From assembly GCA_030142905.1 (NCBI GenBank), contig JASJOG010000319.1, positions 228,919 through 292,918 of the forward strand: a DNA stretch of 64,000 nt, in the 5' to 3' direction. Below, piece after piece: positions 1 to 12,359 of this stretch. This DNA is from Heliopora coerulea (Eukaryota; Cnidaria; Anthozoa; Scleralcyonacea; Helioporidae). The first letter of the stretch is position 1; every line of letters begins with the position of its first letter. The translations under genes and the position numbers were made by a program. The notes beneath the pieces were generated by a model that worked only from the letters and a program-made list of their open reading frames with translations, ran no database searches and was not told the origin of the DNA.

Positions 1-304
1 TATATCTTCATTTAGTGTGTTCAGAGATGATTTTATTCCAAAATCTCTGTAACTGAATTGCCACCCTGCTCGTACTGATTGTTGGTAATCTTGGTTTCCA
101 GATCGTTAGGTTATGCCAATGACTGGCATATAATTAATTACACCGTTACCATTTTGGGTAGAATTATTTTTGTTCAGTTCATTGAGATCCATTTTGGTAT
201 CTGTATTTCTTAATATTTATCTCATCAACTCAGTCAGTGGACACATGCACTGCCAACGCTGGATTATTATACAGTGGCTAACACCAGACAATTTTTGCAA
301 TGAG
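1..304. other. non-coding left edge, no gene seen
   Basis: No open frame of note and no recognisable RNA gene. The last eight bases (297-304) are the left target-site copy of the MITE that follows. It may lie in an intron or in the flank of the PRPF8 gene downstream. Confidence 0.4.
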
Positions 305-988
305 TAGGGATGCACAGGAACATGTTAAATGAGTTCCGGCCGGAATCGGAACTTAGAAAAATCAGAGTTCCGGCCGGAATCGAAACTTTTTAATGAAATA
401 GTAATAGGAACAGTAGTCCGTAGTAATAATAACAGTAGTCCTATTTCTAAAATAGATTTTATGGTTTTTATGAACGCAACAGTTAAAAATAAATTGTAGA
501 TGTGACGTCATTATCTATCCCACAAGCCCTACAGTGTGAAAATTATTGAACGCAAAAGATATTTTTGACTTAGTCTCATAACAGTAGTTAGATTACAAGT
601 GCAAGGTACAAAAAAGTATTTTTGCTCAAATAATATCACTTAATGGCAGCAAAAAGCAACCTCGAATGTGCATTACACAAACCAACGTCCGTACTGGCGT
701 ACTTTGACAGTTTAACTTGTATGACTAATACAGAAACAGCAAAAGTTATAAAACATAAGACGTAAAACTAGTTTTTGTTTGTAATGGAAATGTGAAGGAC
801 AATTCTAGCAATTTCTTATTTAGCATTATTAAATGAGGAGTTATTTTCACTTTTTGACCACTTAATTCCACATTGACAATGTCCAACTAAGTAACATCAT
901 CGACTTTGTGGTTGTTAGAAAAATATTACTTTTATTTTCGGTTCCGGTTCCGGCGGGAACTTTTAAATTTGGTTCCGGTGCATCCCTA
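305..988. mobile_element. hAT-type MITE (684 bp)
   Basis: The ends are inverted: TAGGGATGCACAGGAAC on the left and GTTCCGGTGCATCCCTA on the right. The flanks are 8-bp near-duplicates, gcaatgag (297-304) and gcagtgaa (989-996), matching at 6 of 8 positions. A TAGGGATGCA terminus with an 8-bp duplication is typical of hAT elements. Just inside both ends lie GTTCCGGCCGG-like motifs. There is no transposase frame, so it is non-autonomous. The diverged duplication suggests an old insertion. Confidence 0.75.
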
Positions 989-2616
989 GCAGTGAATACA
1001 AGTCATCCTGTTCAGATAGGGTATGAGCCGTTTTAAAATGAATAGGGAGTTCATACTAACACATTGGCAACTTAATCTTACTACAAGTTTTCATTCACAA
1101 CAAAAGGACTGAATAATTTGTCCCTAGAGTATTTTCAACGCCGTCCTACTTCTACGCAGTTCGACATCTGGAGCGCTTCCGTGGTATCACAGTTACGTTG
1201 ACACTCGATACGCAGAACATTTTCGTTTCTTTGAATGCTCAGAGTGACCAGAGCTGCCAAGAATGGTTACAGGGTGCAAAAACATTCACTATTCATTCCA
1301 ACTTCAATGATGCGTGAAGTCATTCTACTTTGTTCTGTGCCGTCACCGTATTTGCCTGCTATAGCTCCCTAACGTCGAAAAAATTCATCAGAATAATTTT
1401 GGTAATTGGCCGACGTAAAGCTTTACTTTGGGTTTGACAGGGAATTTGAAATAAAGTCAAAAAATCACTTATGTTATATTTATATTATATAATTATATTT
1501 AACAACGGTAACACTTCACGACTTCTGATTTTCAAGGAGCCGTTACACAGTAACCCAGAGCTGTACCTAGGTGGTAGTTCGTCCGGGGGAAATACTATTA
1601 ACAGTGCCTTCTCGAACCTCCCTAGCGCGCCCCAAGCACCTTATATTATGAGAATTGAATACTGCTACTACCGGTTGACATTTAAACGAGGTTCTTCGGT
1701 AGAAACAAGTGATTTTTGTGCTTTTAGAACTACTTAAAATGTTAGTGAAATTTTGAAACGGGTACTTCTGAGCCTTGACAGCTGGTAAATCGTTAATTAA
1801 CGATGAGAAGTCTAGGCACTGATTTAATATTTTGTTAAGTTTTGCAAAAATCTTTTGCAAATCTAGAAAAAGACCGACAAAGTCCAATTTCTGAAATTGT
1901 TGCTCCATAAGATTTTGCTCCCGGAATAAGCGACCCACTGTCTCTCCCCCCCCCCCCCCCCCCACCTTTGACGCGGCACTGCAATAACATTTAGCACAGA
2001 ATGTAATCTCCTAGTCTAAAACTACATATAATCTATTCACACTATACTATAAAATGAAGTTTTAGAGGTAAAAATGGCAAAAACAGTTGATTTTAAAAAC
2101 TTCAGTCTAAAAAAGATGGAAATTGTATATTCGTGAGTATAACTGGTAGGTTTCAAACTGTACCCTATTCAATGTGAAGTACCTGTTCTTGACTATATCC
2201 TTTAAAGTAATCGAGATTTGTCACTTTTTCGGCTGAAGCTCCTTACGGTCTGGCGTTTCATGTCCGCGAAAGTGCCAAGACTGACCTTTAAGATAATGCT
2301 TAGAGACTGACATTGACAAGGCCCACAAATACTCGAATTTCTAACTTGGCTTTTTGAATAGCAGTCAGCTTTCCAGTTATACTGCTGTTCAGTGCGTTGT
2401 TATTAGAAAGGAAGGGAAGAGACGATTGTAAAATAGGTTATAAAAAATACTTCTAGTTTAATTATTATTTTAAATAGCGAAGGTCGCATAATTCTATATC
2501 CCTGCTCTTCGCTCATGTATATTTGTTTGCTGTTAAGTTTTTGTTGTTGACGTTTTTGCATATAAAACGTGTTTGTATTGGGGGAACTAACTGTAAATGA
2601 TTATGAATGTTATTAG
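989..2616. other. non-coding stretch, probably PRPF8 intron sequence
   Basis: No convincing exon was found upstream of the acceptor at 2615-2616. The stretch holds a run of 18 C (1946-1963). Short open frames at 1471-1737 and 1567-1965 overlap on opposite strands and look like chance; the second runs through the poly-C tract. It could be one long PRPF8 intron. Confidence 0.4.
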
Positions 2617-4412
2617 GAGATGGAACCTCTGGGATGGATTCACACTCAGCCTAACGAGCTTCCACAACTTTCTCCACAAGATGTCACCACCCATGCCAAA
2701 ATTATGGCTGACAATCCATCTTGGGATGGTGAGAAGACCGTCATTATCACATGCAGGTTAGTATTTATCGTGAACTTTTTTTAAGTAACCTCTTAAGTAA
2801 TCTTTAATGTTAAGTAATCTTCAAAATGTAACCTTGATTATTGACGAGAATTCGTAGAATCCTTTCGTAATTTATTTTCGTCTCTTCCGATACAAGCACA
2901 GAATAAGTAGAGAATACTTTTCTTAACAATCATCACTTTCGTTGAATATTTTATCTTTATTCTAGTTTTACCCCTGGGTCATGCTCATTGACAGCCTACA
3001 AGCTGACGCCGTCTGGGTACGAATGGGGACGAAATAACAAAGATACCGGCAATAACCCCCGCGGTTATTTGCCATCCCATTACGAAAAGGTGCAAATGCT
3101 CCTTTCTGATCGTTTTCTTGGATTCTTTATGGTTCCTGCGCAAGGCTCGTGGAATTTTAACTTCATGGGTGAGTTTCTCATCTTCAGAACAACTTTAGTA
3201 ATAACCTGTTAGTTGAGTTTTTATCGCAAATTTATTTATTCTTTGTTTACAGCTTATCTTCTATGGCGGTTGCATAATGTCTATTAGCTGAAACTGTTGG
3301 GCTTCCTACAACAGACGTTTACAGCTCTGTGACTATAGTATCTTGTTGCCACTCGTAGGAAGAAAGACCTCTCATTTTTAAGCTAGGAACCACTCATCCC
3401 TATGGACTCAACGAACGTTTTTTTTTATTTAACCCCAAATAAGTTTTTGTTAATTTCTAGTATGGGCAGATAATATCAACTTCCCCTGCTATTGTCTTAC
3501 TTTTACCACATACATATTTCCATTCCCCTGGGGACTTAACCTAATGCCAGTTTGCTGATCGTCGTTTAAAAATAGCAAATGGCTTCCTAGTCGTTGATTT
3601 GTTTGGTTTTGTTTCTCGCATTTCATTGGCTAACATTTTATCACATGACTCCTTTTCGTATAAAATCTAGTGTAGGTGTTACTCCCGTTTCAGAACACGT
3701 TTCTTTCCTGACGAAGGACCTTTGCTCTAAATGTTGATATTCTTTGAGATCAGTTACGGCAGTTGTCAATCTTTTAATTTCTTACCTTATTTATCAATGT
3801 CTACGCAGAGTTCTATTTTTATATCATATTCAATGCCAGATGTGTAGCATGCTCACACAAAGTCAACGCAAACGTACCTTTATTTGAACCAGAACTCAAA
3901 TCTCTAATCCAACACAAAACGTAGAGACAGAGAACTTGTCTGTTCACGTGACTGACTGATATTACTAAAGAAAAGCCTTTCACATAAACAATAGTTACAT
4001 TCGATCTACTGGACAACTACATGCCACTTGCACGTCTTATCGATCACACTAATTTTACATTCAGAAATATAACTGTTAATTGACTATATTACCGGGAAAC
4101 ACACACCCCCCCCCCCGCATGTATCACATTTAATAGTAATTTGTTACACATGGTGAGGCTGTAAATTAAATTTAATTTTAGGCGTGTTTTATCTTCTGTG
4201 CAAACCTATATTATGTCCGACTAATCAATGGCTATTCGTTTTTGCTTGTTTCCATAGGTGTTCGTCATTCACCTAGTATGAGATATGAACTAATGCTGGC
4301 CAATCCAAAGGAGTTTTATCACGAAGTTCACCGCCCGTCTCATTTCCTAAACTTCAGTACTTTGGAGGAGTCTGAAATGATTGGTACTGACAGAGAGGAT
4401 GCGTTCAGTTAA
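2617..4412 (+). CDS. PRPF8: pre-mRNA-processing-splicing factor 8, last three coding exons
   Basis: Three exons, 2617-2756, 2966-3168 and 4258-4412, splice in phase. Acceptors are AG at 2615-2616, 2964-2965 and 4256-4257; donors are GTTAGT at 2757 and GTGAGT at 3169. They give about 165 residues ending at TAA 4410-4412. Motifs include [48 protein letters not shown] and [16 protein letters not shown]. These belong to the C-terminal Jab1/MPN domain of Prp8, the core U5 snRNP scaffold that docks the Brr2 helicase and sits at the spliceosome active site in the nucleus. Prp8 is over 2,300 residues in animals, so the rest lies upstream of the window. The final acidic residues diverge from other animals, as is usual there. 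The splice sites are clean, so this looks like the real host gene and not a retrocopy. Confidence 0.95.
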
Positions 4413-5689
4413 CTGAATGAGAACTTTGTTCACATTTGGTTAAGTTATGTATCAAGATTTCGTACGAAGACGTTAGCAGTAGAATGAATATTGGTTTTCC
4501 CTTGTACTTTCAAATGTAAATAATGTTTTGAGTTAACTTGGTTAATGTAGCTGCTGTAATCTGTCATGAAGACATTCTTAAAGTTTTAATGTCATGTCAT
4601 GCTTTTAAAGTAAATATAAAGTCGATATATAATTTACGTTGTCATTTTTACTCAAAGTATCCACCTTAATCAAACGTTTGTACCAATATTGAGATGTGCC
4701 AGTGAATGACATTCAGAGGAGATACTTTTGTACGTCAGGTATTAAACGTTTGAAACTGCTAACGTCACCAGCTTCCACGGGCATTACAGACAGCGGCTGT
4801 TTGTCATATTTCATTCTTGTTCGAAATTTCAAATCTTATACAATATTTTGAAATGGTTATACAGAAAAAGGACTATTTTGGTGGTTTCTTCTTGGCTTCT
4901 GTGTTTTTCAGGGTTATTTGAAAAAAATAAATAAATAAATTAGGACATTAACTTCATCAATGGTCGGAGCGGGCTGGACGTCGTTACTTGTGGAACGTTC
5001 AGTGCAGTAGTTTTGGTGAAAGAAGTGAAAGGCAAAGAAACGTTTATCGTCCTTTTTGCAAGTTGTAGCGGTCTGGTTTCATATAATGTCACCAGTTTAA
5101 GGTAGCAGTTTACCCTAAAGGGCCTGTAACAATCACTACACAATTTAATCAATCACCACAACTTTGCAAGAAGCTAGCACTAATTTCTCTATTTTTGAAC
5201 TCGACAGAGGTAACTCAAACGTCAAGTTTGCCATGGTAACAACTAATAAATACTTTATAAACAAAAGTTTGAGGAAGCAATATGTCAGTAGCAAAAATAG
5301 ATACAACTTTAAACTTGGTGAAGATAATGCACATGGCATGGGGGTGTGCAACAAGTAGACAGATATTCATTTCCTCACAACCTCTTGTCTGAACTGAAAG
5401 TATTCGCTGTTTCTACGGTAACAAAAGAACTATTGCAAACTTTGAAAAACTGTCTACTTATTGTATAAACCCCTGTAATACACACCAGCTGTCCAACAGT
5501 AATGGCAATCCATCAAATACCCTTCAAACTAGACCTTCCACCAATTTGGGCCGGGATAATTCCTTCGTTTTGAGAATATCAAGCTTAAACATTGACAAAT
5601 ATTTCCAGCACATTTGCTGCTAAGTCGATCACATAAAAATTGAGATGGAAAGTCAACTATGTTTACAATAAGTTACTATAAGACAAGAA
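4413..5689. other. PRPF8 3' UTR and downstream flank
   Basis: A variant polyadenylation hexamer AATATA lies at about 4613, roughly 200 bases after the stop. Small open frames at 4940-5358 overlap on both strands and show no domain or conserved pattern; I treat them as chance. Confidence 0.4.
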
Positions 5690-6055
5690 TGTTCGAATTC
5701 GACATGGACCTTCCCCCATTTCAAAAAATCAGGGGACTTGTACTAGCCCTAATTCGGGCTCAAAACCAAAATGCCAAACATAGCCTAAGCGAGAGACTTT
5801 CCGACATATTTCAATCATATGACAATATAAGTTTTAAAAAAAATTTTTGTGCTAAACTTCAGGTCTCCGTCGGTTCCCTGATGCGACCTCCACCCTAACA
5901 ACAACAACGCCAAAATATGGCGTTTCGACTTCTCGGTTCATTGAAAAGCCATGGGCAGATCGACTATCACTCGGTCTTTGAGTGATGTCCCTTAAGTCAG
6001 CCACAACATTAAAGTGGAACCTTATTTAGACGGATTGACACCTCAACAGACAACG
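5690..6055. repeat. dispersed repeat, copy 1 of 3
   Basis: It shares long blocks with 18,010-18,615 and a more diverged match with 42,970-43,375. Shared blocks include CCAAAATGCCAAACATAGCC, GGTCTCCGTCGGTTCCCTGA and AAAAGCCATGGGCAGATCGA. No coding potential is convincing. The family is not identified; three copies in 64 kb point to a high-copy non-autonomous element. Confidence 0.8.
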
Positions 6056-6273
6056 TTGTGTTTTCTGTATACAGTTTGTTGTCTGAAGCGTTAGTGTTTA
6101 TTTTAAGTATTGTATGGCCTCCACCTTCATTGAAACGTTGTCACAGACCAGTTAGTCCTTTTTGTTTTCACCTAGTGCTTGTGTTTTTTTGGGCTTTTTT
6201 TTTGGGGGGGGGTTGTTTTTTTCTCCCTAAAATTGTACGCTGTTTTGACCGTTTATTAATTTGACTGTTTGGA

Positions 6274-6418
6274 TTGTTTTTTATTTGCGGCCAAATTCTG
6301 TGTGGATTTTTTTTTATTGCATGTCCTCTTCCAGTTATAGTCAGGAGGATTTGTCTTTTTGAGAATTTTGAAAACTTATTGTTAATTGGATTCTCCAGAG
6401 ATATATTGATCTGCTTTA
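6274..6418 (+). mobile_element. Helitron 3'-domain fragment without its last bases
   Basis: It matches the block ending at 14,055 and the one ending at 48,513 (shared TTTATTTGCGGCCAAATTCT and TTATAGTCAGGAGGATTTGT). Unlike those copies it lacks the final GGGTGGGCGAGGGG...CTAG end. The next Helitron 5' end (TCCCCTCGCCCACC) starts directly at 6419 after an A. Confidence 0.55.
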
Positions 6419-9400
6419 TCCCCTCGCCCACCGCGCGAAGTGCGGTGCAAGGGTACTAATCTCGACGTACAAGGAGTCCCTTTACATGGATAAAAATTTT
6501 CACTTTGTGTATGTATCTTTCTTTATATATGTATCCATGGGTTCCGGTCACTTAAGAATGCCGTGTTTCTTTCAAGGGAATGGGTCGATGTTGCTAGGGA
6601 GCGGGAGGCTTTCAAAAATTTAAACTGGTGACAGCAAATGAAATATTCAACTGTCATGTTTGGTAGAAAAAACGGGTAAACACTTTTTATAGGAAAAAAA
6701 GATATTTTCCAAAAAAGAAAGGAATTAGCCAAGTAAGGTAATTAGACTTTTTGGTACGGCAAAGGAACATGAAAAGGAATGCCAGCGAAAAAAGAGACTG
6801 GAAGTACGGCGAGAACGAAGGCGAACAGAAATCACAGACAAGAAATCTGAAAGGCTCCGAAGAGACCGAGAGCGAAAGCGAGAAAAGCGTTTGAAGGAAA
6901 CAAAGGCGGAGAGAGAAACTCGGTTGGCAAAGAGGAGGGAAGCTTATAAAAAAAGAAGTGAAGAAAAAAGAGGTAAGAGTAGTCAATATAGCAGCGAATA
7001 TGATAGGAAGAGAATGCTGCAGGAAAGTATTGAGGAGCGAGAGAGGAGATTGCAAAGGTTGAAACGTACGTCTAAAGAAAGAATTGAAGAAGAAACTGCT
7101 GAGGGGAGGGTAAATAGACTGGAGGTTCTGAAAAGAAACAGTGCCACACGAATGATGAAAGAAACCCACGAAGAACGAGTTGAGCGACTGAGAGTTCTTA
7201 GGCAAAAAGCAGCCGAGAGGATCCAGTCTGAGATGCCTGAAGAGCGAGCAGAACGACTAAAAGTGCTGAGACAAAATTCTGCCGTTCGGATTGAGTTAGA
7301 GACACCGGAACAACAAGGTAAGCGACTACAAGTTGTTAGGGTAAATTCAGCTGCTCGGATTGAATCTGAGACGCCAGATCGACGAGCAAAAAGACTAGAG
7401 AATGCTAGAAAAAATGACGTAGTGAGAATAGCTTCAGAAACTACGGAAGAGAGGGAGTTGAGATTGGAAAAAATGCGTACAAGGCGTCGTGCCAATATAC
7501 AAAATGAAAGTGAGAAAGAGCGAAATAAAAGGCTGTTGTTATTAAGAGAAAATGCCGGGGAGAGAAGAGCCAAAGAAGCATCTGTCGAGGAAGCACAGGC
7601 TAGCAGTCGCGAAGAGTATCTTTATCAAGGCGGTTGGCAAGATGTCGACAATCTTTTATATGAGCAAGAATGGGTGAAAAATGAGATGAACAGATTTCAT
7701 TTTAGCCAAGAAATGTTACAACATCTCCAGTGCACAGTTTGTAAAGAAACGTGGCCAACGAAGCAGAATTTAGCAGCAGAAAGGATCAAGTGCTATGTTT
7801 GCAACCGATGCAAGAGGGATAAGAAATCACCGAAGGTATACAGTGCAGAGAATGACATGGACCCTGGTTCAGTACCTCAAACAGTTACAGGGGTTAACAC
7901 AGGTAGAGGAAATGTTAATTGTTAGGGTGCGTCCAGTAATGAGGGTGTATCGGAAACACGGAGGTCAGAGAGGGTACAGGGGACATGTGCTTAACTTACC
8001 ACAAGATATTCAAAGTTTCTTGAATAGGTTACCTTCTCGTGTATCTGATCTACCCATTTTGGTAGTAAGAAGACATAGGGTGGATAACAGCCACAGAGAT
8101 TTTACTATACGCAGGCATCGAGTTCTTGAAGCTGTGTTGTGGTTGAAAACAAACAATCCGTACTTCAAAGATGTAGAGATTGACCGAGAGGCAATAGAAA
8201 GCCTGCCAGAAAATGGAATTCCAAGTGAGGTGAGGTATGTAGAATCAGAATTATGTACTAATGAAATTCGGGATGAAGGGCCAGCTCAGGAACCATTACT
8301 AGCTAATGATATGAATGAAGAACCTCTTTTAGAGTCTGTAAAGTCATCGTTCATACCTCAGAGACAACGGCAGAGGAAGGATGAGGATGCCATTAGGGAG
8401 ACTGTGAATGAAAAGGATCCATTAGAGTGGCCATCTATTGAAGGTAATGTAGTGAATGAATTTAAAACAAATGGTATGGCATTTCCCACTTTGTTTCCTT
8501 TTGGGAAAGGTGATCCGACCAACAGGGCAAGACAGCATGGGGTCACTCACACAGAAGCATTTAAGCATTTGATAAAGTTTGCTGAAAGGTTGTCTGATGG
8601 TAAGTATAGATGGAGGTTTGCTTCTCATCCAAGATTTCCCTACTGGGCACTTGACATGAAGCAAAGGCATCAACTTTTGTCACAGGCCAATATCTATTTG
8701 CGCCAACATCCAACTGATGCTAACATGATTATGGAAGAACTTAAGTAGATGGTAAATTCCATGAGTGGTAAGCAAATGGTAAACAGGGTTCAGCGTTATG
8801 TGTCTAAAGTATAAGGTACTAACCAGTACTGGTACCAACGTTTGCAAGAGTTGTTGGCTTTGATTGAGCAGAAGGGTTGCCCAACTTTTTTCTTTACATT
8901 TAGTGCAGCTGACAGCTACTGGCCTGAGTTAAAGAGACTATTGCAGAGTGAGCAAAATGCAACACGTTCTAAGTGCATGAAAGCTGTTGTAGATAATCCT
9001 CATTTGACTGATTGGTATTTCAAACAGCGCCTTGACAAGTTTTTGCATCACTGGTTGGATGGAGTGTTGGATGCAAATTGGCATTGGTTCAGGTTTGAAT
9101 ACCAAGCCAGAGGAAGTATTCATGCCCATGGTTGTGCTAAGCTAAAAAATGATCCAAATATTCCATTGTTACGGGCACAAGCTGCTCAAGGTTGGTTTTA
9201 CACAGAAAAAGCTTCTCAGGAAGATATCGAATTATTTTACCAGGGTGATATTGATCGTGGCCAAGATGCAGAGAAGCAGATTGTGAGGTTAGCAAAGAGC
9301 AAATTGATTTCAATTTTAAAAAGTATTTAAAAATTAATTTAATATGTTATTTGAATCATCCACTACATTTACAAGTACAGGTATAATAGATGAATACATA

Positions 9401-11813
9401 AAGCTAATTGCTTGCATAATAAACTTCCTTTGTCATGTAGGTTTGTTGATTGGCTTGTGACAACATTTAATGATGATTTGCCTGATGAGCAATGGAGGAT
9501 GCCAGAACCCCATCCTGCATCAGTAAGGCCAGGTACAATAGACGATAGTAATGCAGATTATCATAAGTTAGTAAATACTGTTGAGAGGCATACAAGATGT
9601 AGTCCTGCATATTGCCTGAGGCAAAAACATTTTGATGCACCTGCTGAATGTAGATTTGGGTTTCCAAAGGACTTGCAAGAGGAGACGAAAATGTTTTATG
9701 AATTTTTGTCCCATAACAAATTAGGTACAGAGTTAGTGACTAAACGAAATGACCCAAGGTTAAATTCTCATAATCGAGTCATGTTAGAAAATTGGAGGGC
9801 TAATGTTGATCTGCAGGTTATTATAGATCAGAATGCCTGTGCAAGGTACATGGCGAAGTATGCAGCAAAAGGAGAACCGAGATCTCAACAGGCATCAGAA
9901 ATCTTGCGTTTCTGTGTTTCAAGATTACAAGATGATGAGCAAGTGTCTACAGCTATTAAAAAAGCTGTAATCAAGGTTGCTGGAGATCGAGATATGGGCG
10001 CTCAAGAGACAGCTCATATGCTTCTCAGCTTACCTCTTGTGGGATGCACTTATAATTTTGTCACTGTTTGTTTAGAGAACAGCAGAAAAGTTGTTTTAGA
10101 AAATGATGAACATGGAGAAACATTGCAGAATTCTGTAATTGAAGAATATGCCAATCGTACAAGTGACAGTAGGTATAAGGGCTTGTCACAGTTGAATTTA
10201 ATGCAGTATGTCTCACAATACAATAGAGTGAGAACTGGGATAAGGAAACGAGCTGTGCCATTTATCGTAAAGACATTCCCAAAGGTATCATCAAACCCTC
10301 ATGGGCCTGATTTTGGTAGATATTGCAAATATCAGCTAATTAAATTCAAACCTTGGGTGGATGATCCATCAAATACATGGGACAATGATGATGAAAGTGA
10401 AGATATGTTTATAAATTCTTATTATCTTTTTCTCGATACTGATTTTGCTCATGACAATGTTTTAGATCATGGTAGAGAATTAGATAGAGTGTTTGCAAGA
10501 GTGTCAGGTCAAAGCTATGATGAGAACGAAGGTGACAATGCCAACAGTGATGATAATGCCCATGAAAATAATGAAGAAGAGGAGGAAGTTGAAGACTGGA
10601 TGATGTTATGCAGATTAAATCAACATTATGAGGAATCAGGAAATCCCATGTTTGAGAACACGACTGACTGGTTTGAGGCTGCAAAATCTGTGCCAGTGGA
10701 GGTGTTAAGAGATTGTCCTGGCTGGATTTATAAGAAGAAGAAAGAAATGGAAGAAGGTCAACAATTAGTTATGCAGCCAGAGGTTGTTGTGATTGATCCT
10801 GTTAGCTTGAATGAGAAGCAAGCACTAGCTTTTAATATTTTGAAATCTCATGCACAAAGATTTGCAACCTCTGAGTCACTGAGAATGATTATTTGTGGAA
10901 CTGCTGGACCAGATAAGACATACCTAATCAATGCCCTAAAACAGGTTATAGGAGATAAGTCCATAGTTACAGCAACTACTGGGATAGCAGCATTTAACAT
11001 TCATGGGCAAACGCATTCTGCTGCCCAACTTCCAATAAGTGAGATCAAAGAACTTCAGGGTGAGTCATTACAGCGTCTACAGTTGAAACTGGAAGGTAAG
11101 GAATATCTTATTATTGATGAAATGTCTATGATTGGCCACAAAATGCTGTCATGGTTAGACAACAGATTACGTGCAGAGACTGGATTTCAAGATACACCAT
11201 TTGGAGGCATGTCAATTATTCTTTTGGGGGACTTTGGACAGTTGCCTCCGGTGGGTGATCGACCATTGTATGTTAGTGGGAGTTGGTCTATTGTGAGTGA
11301 TCATGGCCACAGTTTATATTCTTTGTTTGATACTGTTATCCTAGATGAGGTTATGAGGCAGGCTGGCGATGATCGTGATGCATTATCATTCAGAAGTTTG
11401 TTGATGAGGATGAGAGATGGGAGAGTGACAGAACAAGATTGGTATCTTCTCCTTCAACATTCACCTAGCAATGTTAATATGGTTGAGTTTGCTGACGTCA
11501 TTCGATTGTTCTACGACAAGAAAAGTGTAGCTGATTATAATTATGAGAAGTTAAGAGCAAATGGACAACCAGTAGCGAAAATTCAGGCAAGACATTCTGG
11601 TCATGGAGCATCAGCAGCAACATCAGATGAAGCTGGAGGCTTAGAGCCTGTCCTGTTCTTGTCTAAGAGAGCAGATGTCATGCTAACAAGTAATCTCTGG
11701 GCTGAAGCTGCCCTTTGTAATGGCTCATTTGGAGTGGTAGAAGAATTTTGGCATGCTGAAAATGTTGGACCACTAAATTTACCTATTGCTGTGTTGGTTC
11801 ATTTCCCTGGTTA
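6419..11813 (+). mobile_element. Helitron 1, 5' end to interruption by Helitron 2
   Basis: The 5' end is TCCCCTCGCCCACCGCGCG at 6419, preceded by A, as expected for Helitrons, which begin with TC and insert between A and T. The first about 140 bases reappear from 11,814, where the same 5' terminus cuts the helicase frame after another A. Helitron 1 therefore lacks its 3' end here. It encodes a decayed Rep-helicase (next entry). Rolling-circle transposons of this kind make no target-site duplication. Confidence 0.8.
6729..11813 (+). pseudogene. Helitron Rep-helicase (RepHel), broken and 3'-truncated
   Basis: An open frame without ATG begins at 6729. The order is: a highly charged R/E/K-rich repeat region (6783-7600), a Helitron-like N-terminal domain (GMAFPTLFPFGKGDPTN near 8475), a HUH Rep domain (FFTFSAADSYWPEL near 8890, HxH in GSIHAHG near 9112, and a two-Tyr YMAKYAAK near 9848), then a Pif1-type helicase (DEADH-like IIDEMSMIG near 11,110, LLGDFGQLPPVG near 11,224). 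Breaks: a frameshift near 7,875, in-frame stops at 8746-8748 and about 8813, a break near 9,330, and loss of the C-terminus at 11,814. The Walker A reads GTAGPDKT in place of GxxxxGKT, so the glycine before the lysine is lost. The protein would be inactive in nicking/rejoining and unwinding of transposon DNA. The long 828-residue frame from 9412 suggests fairly recent loss. Confidence 0.9.
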
Positions 11814-12359
11814 TCCCCTCGCCCACCGAGCGAAGCGCGGTGCGAGGGTACTAATCTTGACGTGCGTTGAGTCCTTTTACACGCGTGGTGATTACTAGGG
11901 AGAAAAATTTTCGCTTTGTGTATTTATCTTTCTTTATATATATATATATATATATATATATCCATGGTGTCTGGTCATTCAAAAATGCCGTGTGCAAGCT
12001 CGGGGACTGGTATGTTGTTGAACAAACCGTACTTAGGTACCGTATTGAAGCAAATCGATTTGGTCTCATTTTTTCCCTTGTATGGATCTCTCGCAAGTTG
12101 TTTACATTATTTGAACACTGAAACCAGTAAATGATTTAAGACCGGCAAAGGAAATGGTTTTCTTGGTGCCTGCGGCTGGTTTTGCCACCTCAGTAACTGG
12201 ACAATTTATGACTTGACAGAGCAGTTCTCAAAGTTAGCTCCTTGGAATATGCATTTGCCAACTGTTCACTTTTTGCAGCAACTCTTTGTCTTGGTTCTTT
12301 CTGATTTATATGAACAAAAGACGTAATGGAACTCGGTTGCTGTCTGGACATTTGCTAAG

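Noticed and set aside
1567..1965. 132-codon minus-strand frame starting MGGGGGG
   Set aside because: Its start is the poly-C tract and the rest shows no family pattern.
6168..6431. Frames over a T/G-rich stretch
   Set aside because: Low-complexity sequence plus a Helitron 3' fragment; no domain and both strands open.
6687..7573. Two long minus-strand frames (172 and 196 codons) rich in Ser, Phe and Leu
   Set aside because: They are the antisense of the charged R/E/K-rich Helitron N-terminal region; AGA/GAA-rich coding gives open, stop-poor complements.
11867..12134. Small frames containing IYIYIYIY
   Set aside because: Products of the TA microsatellite within the Helitron 5' region.
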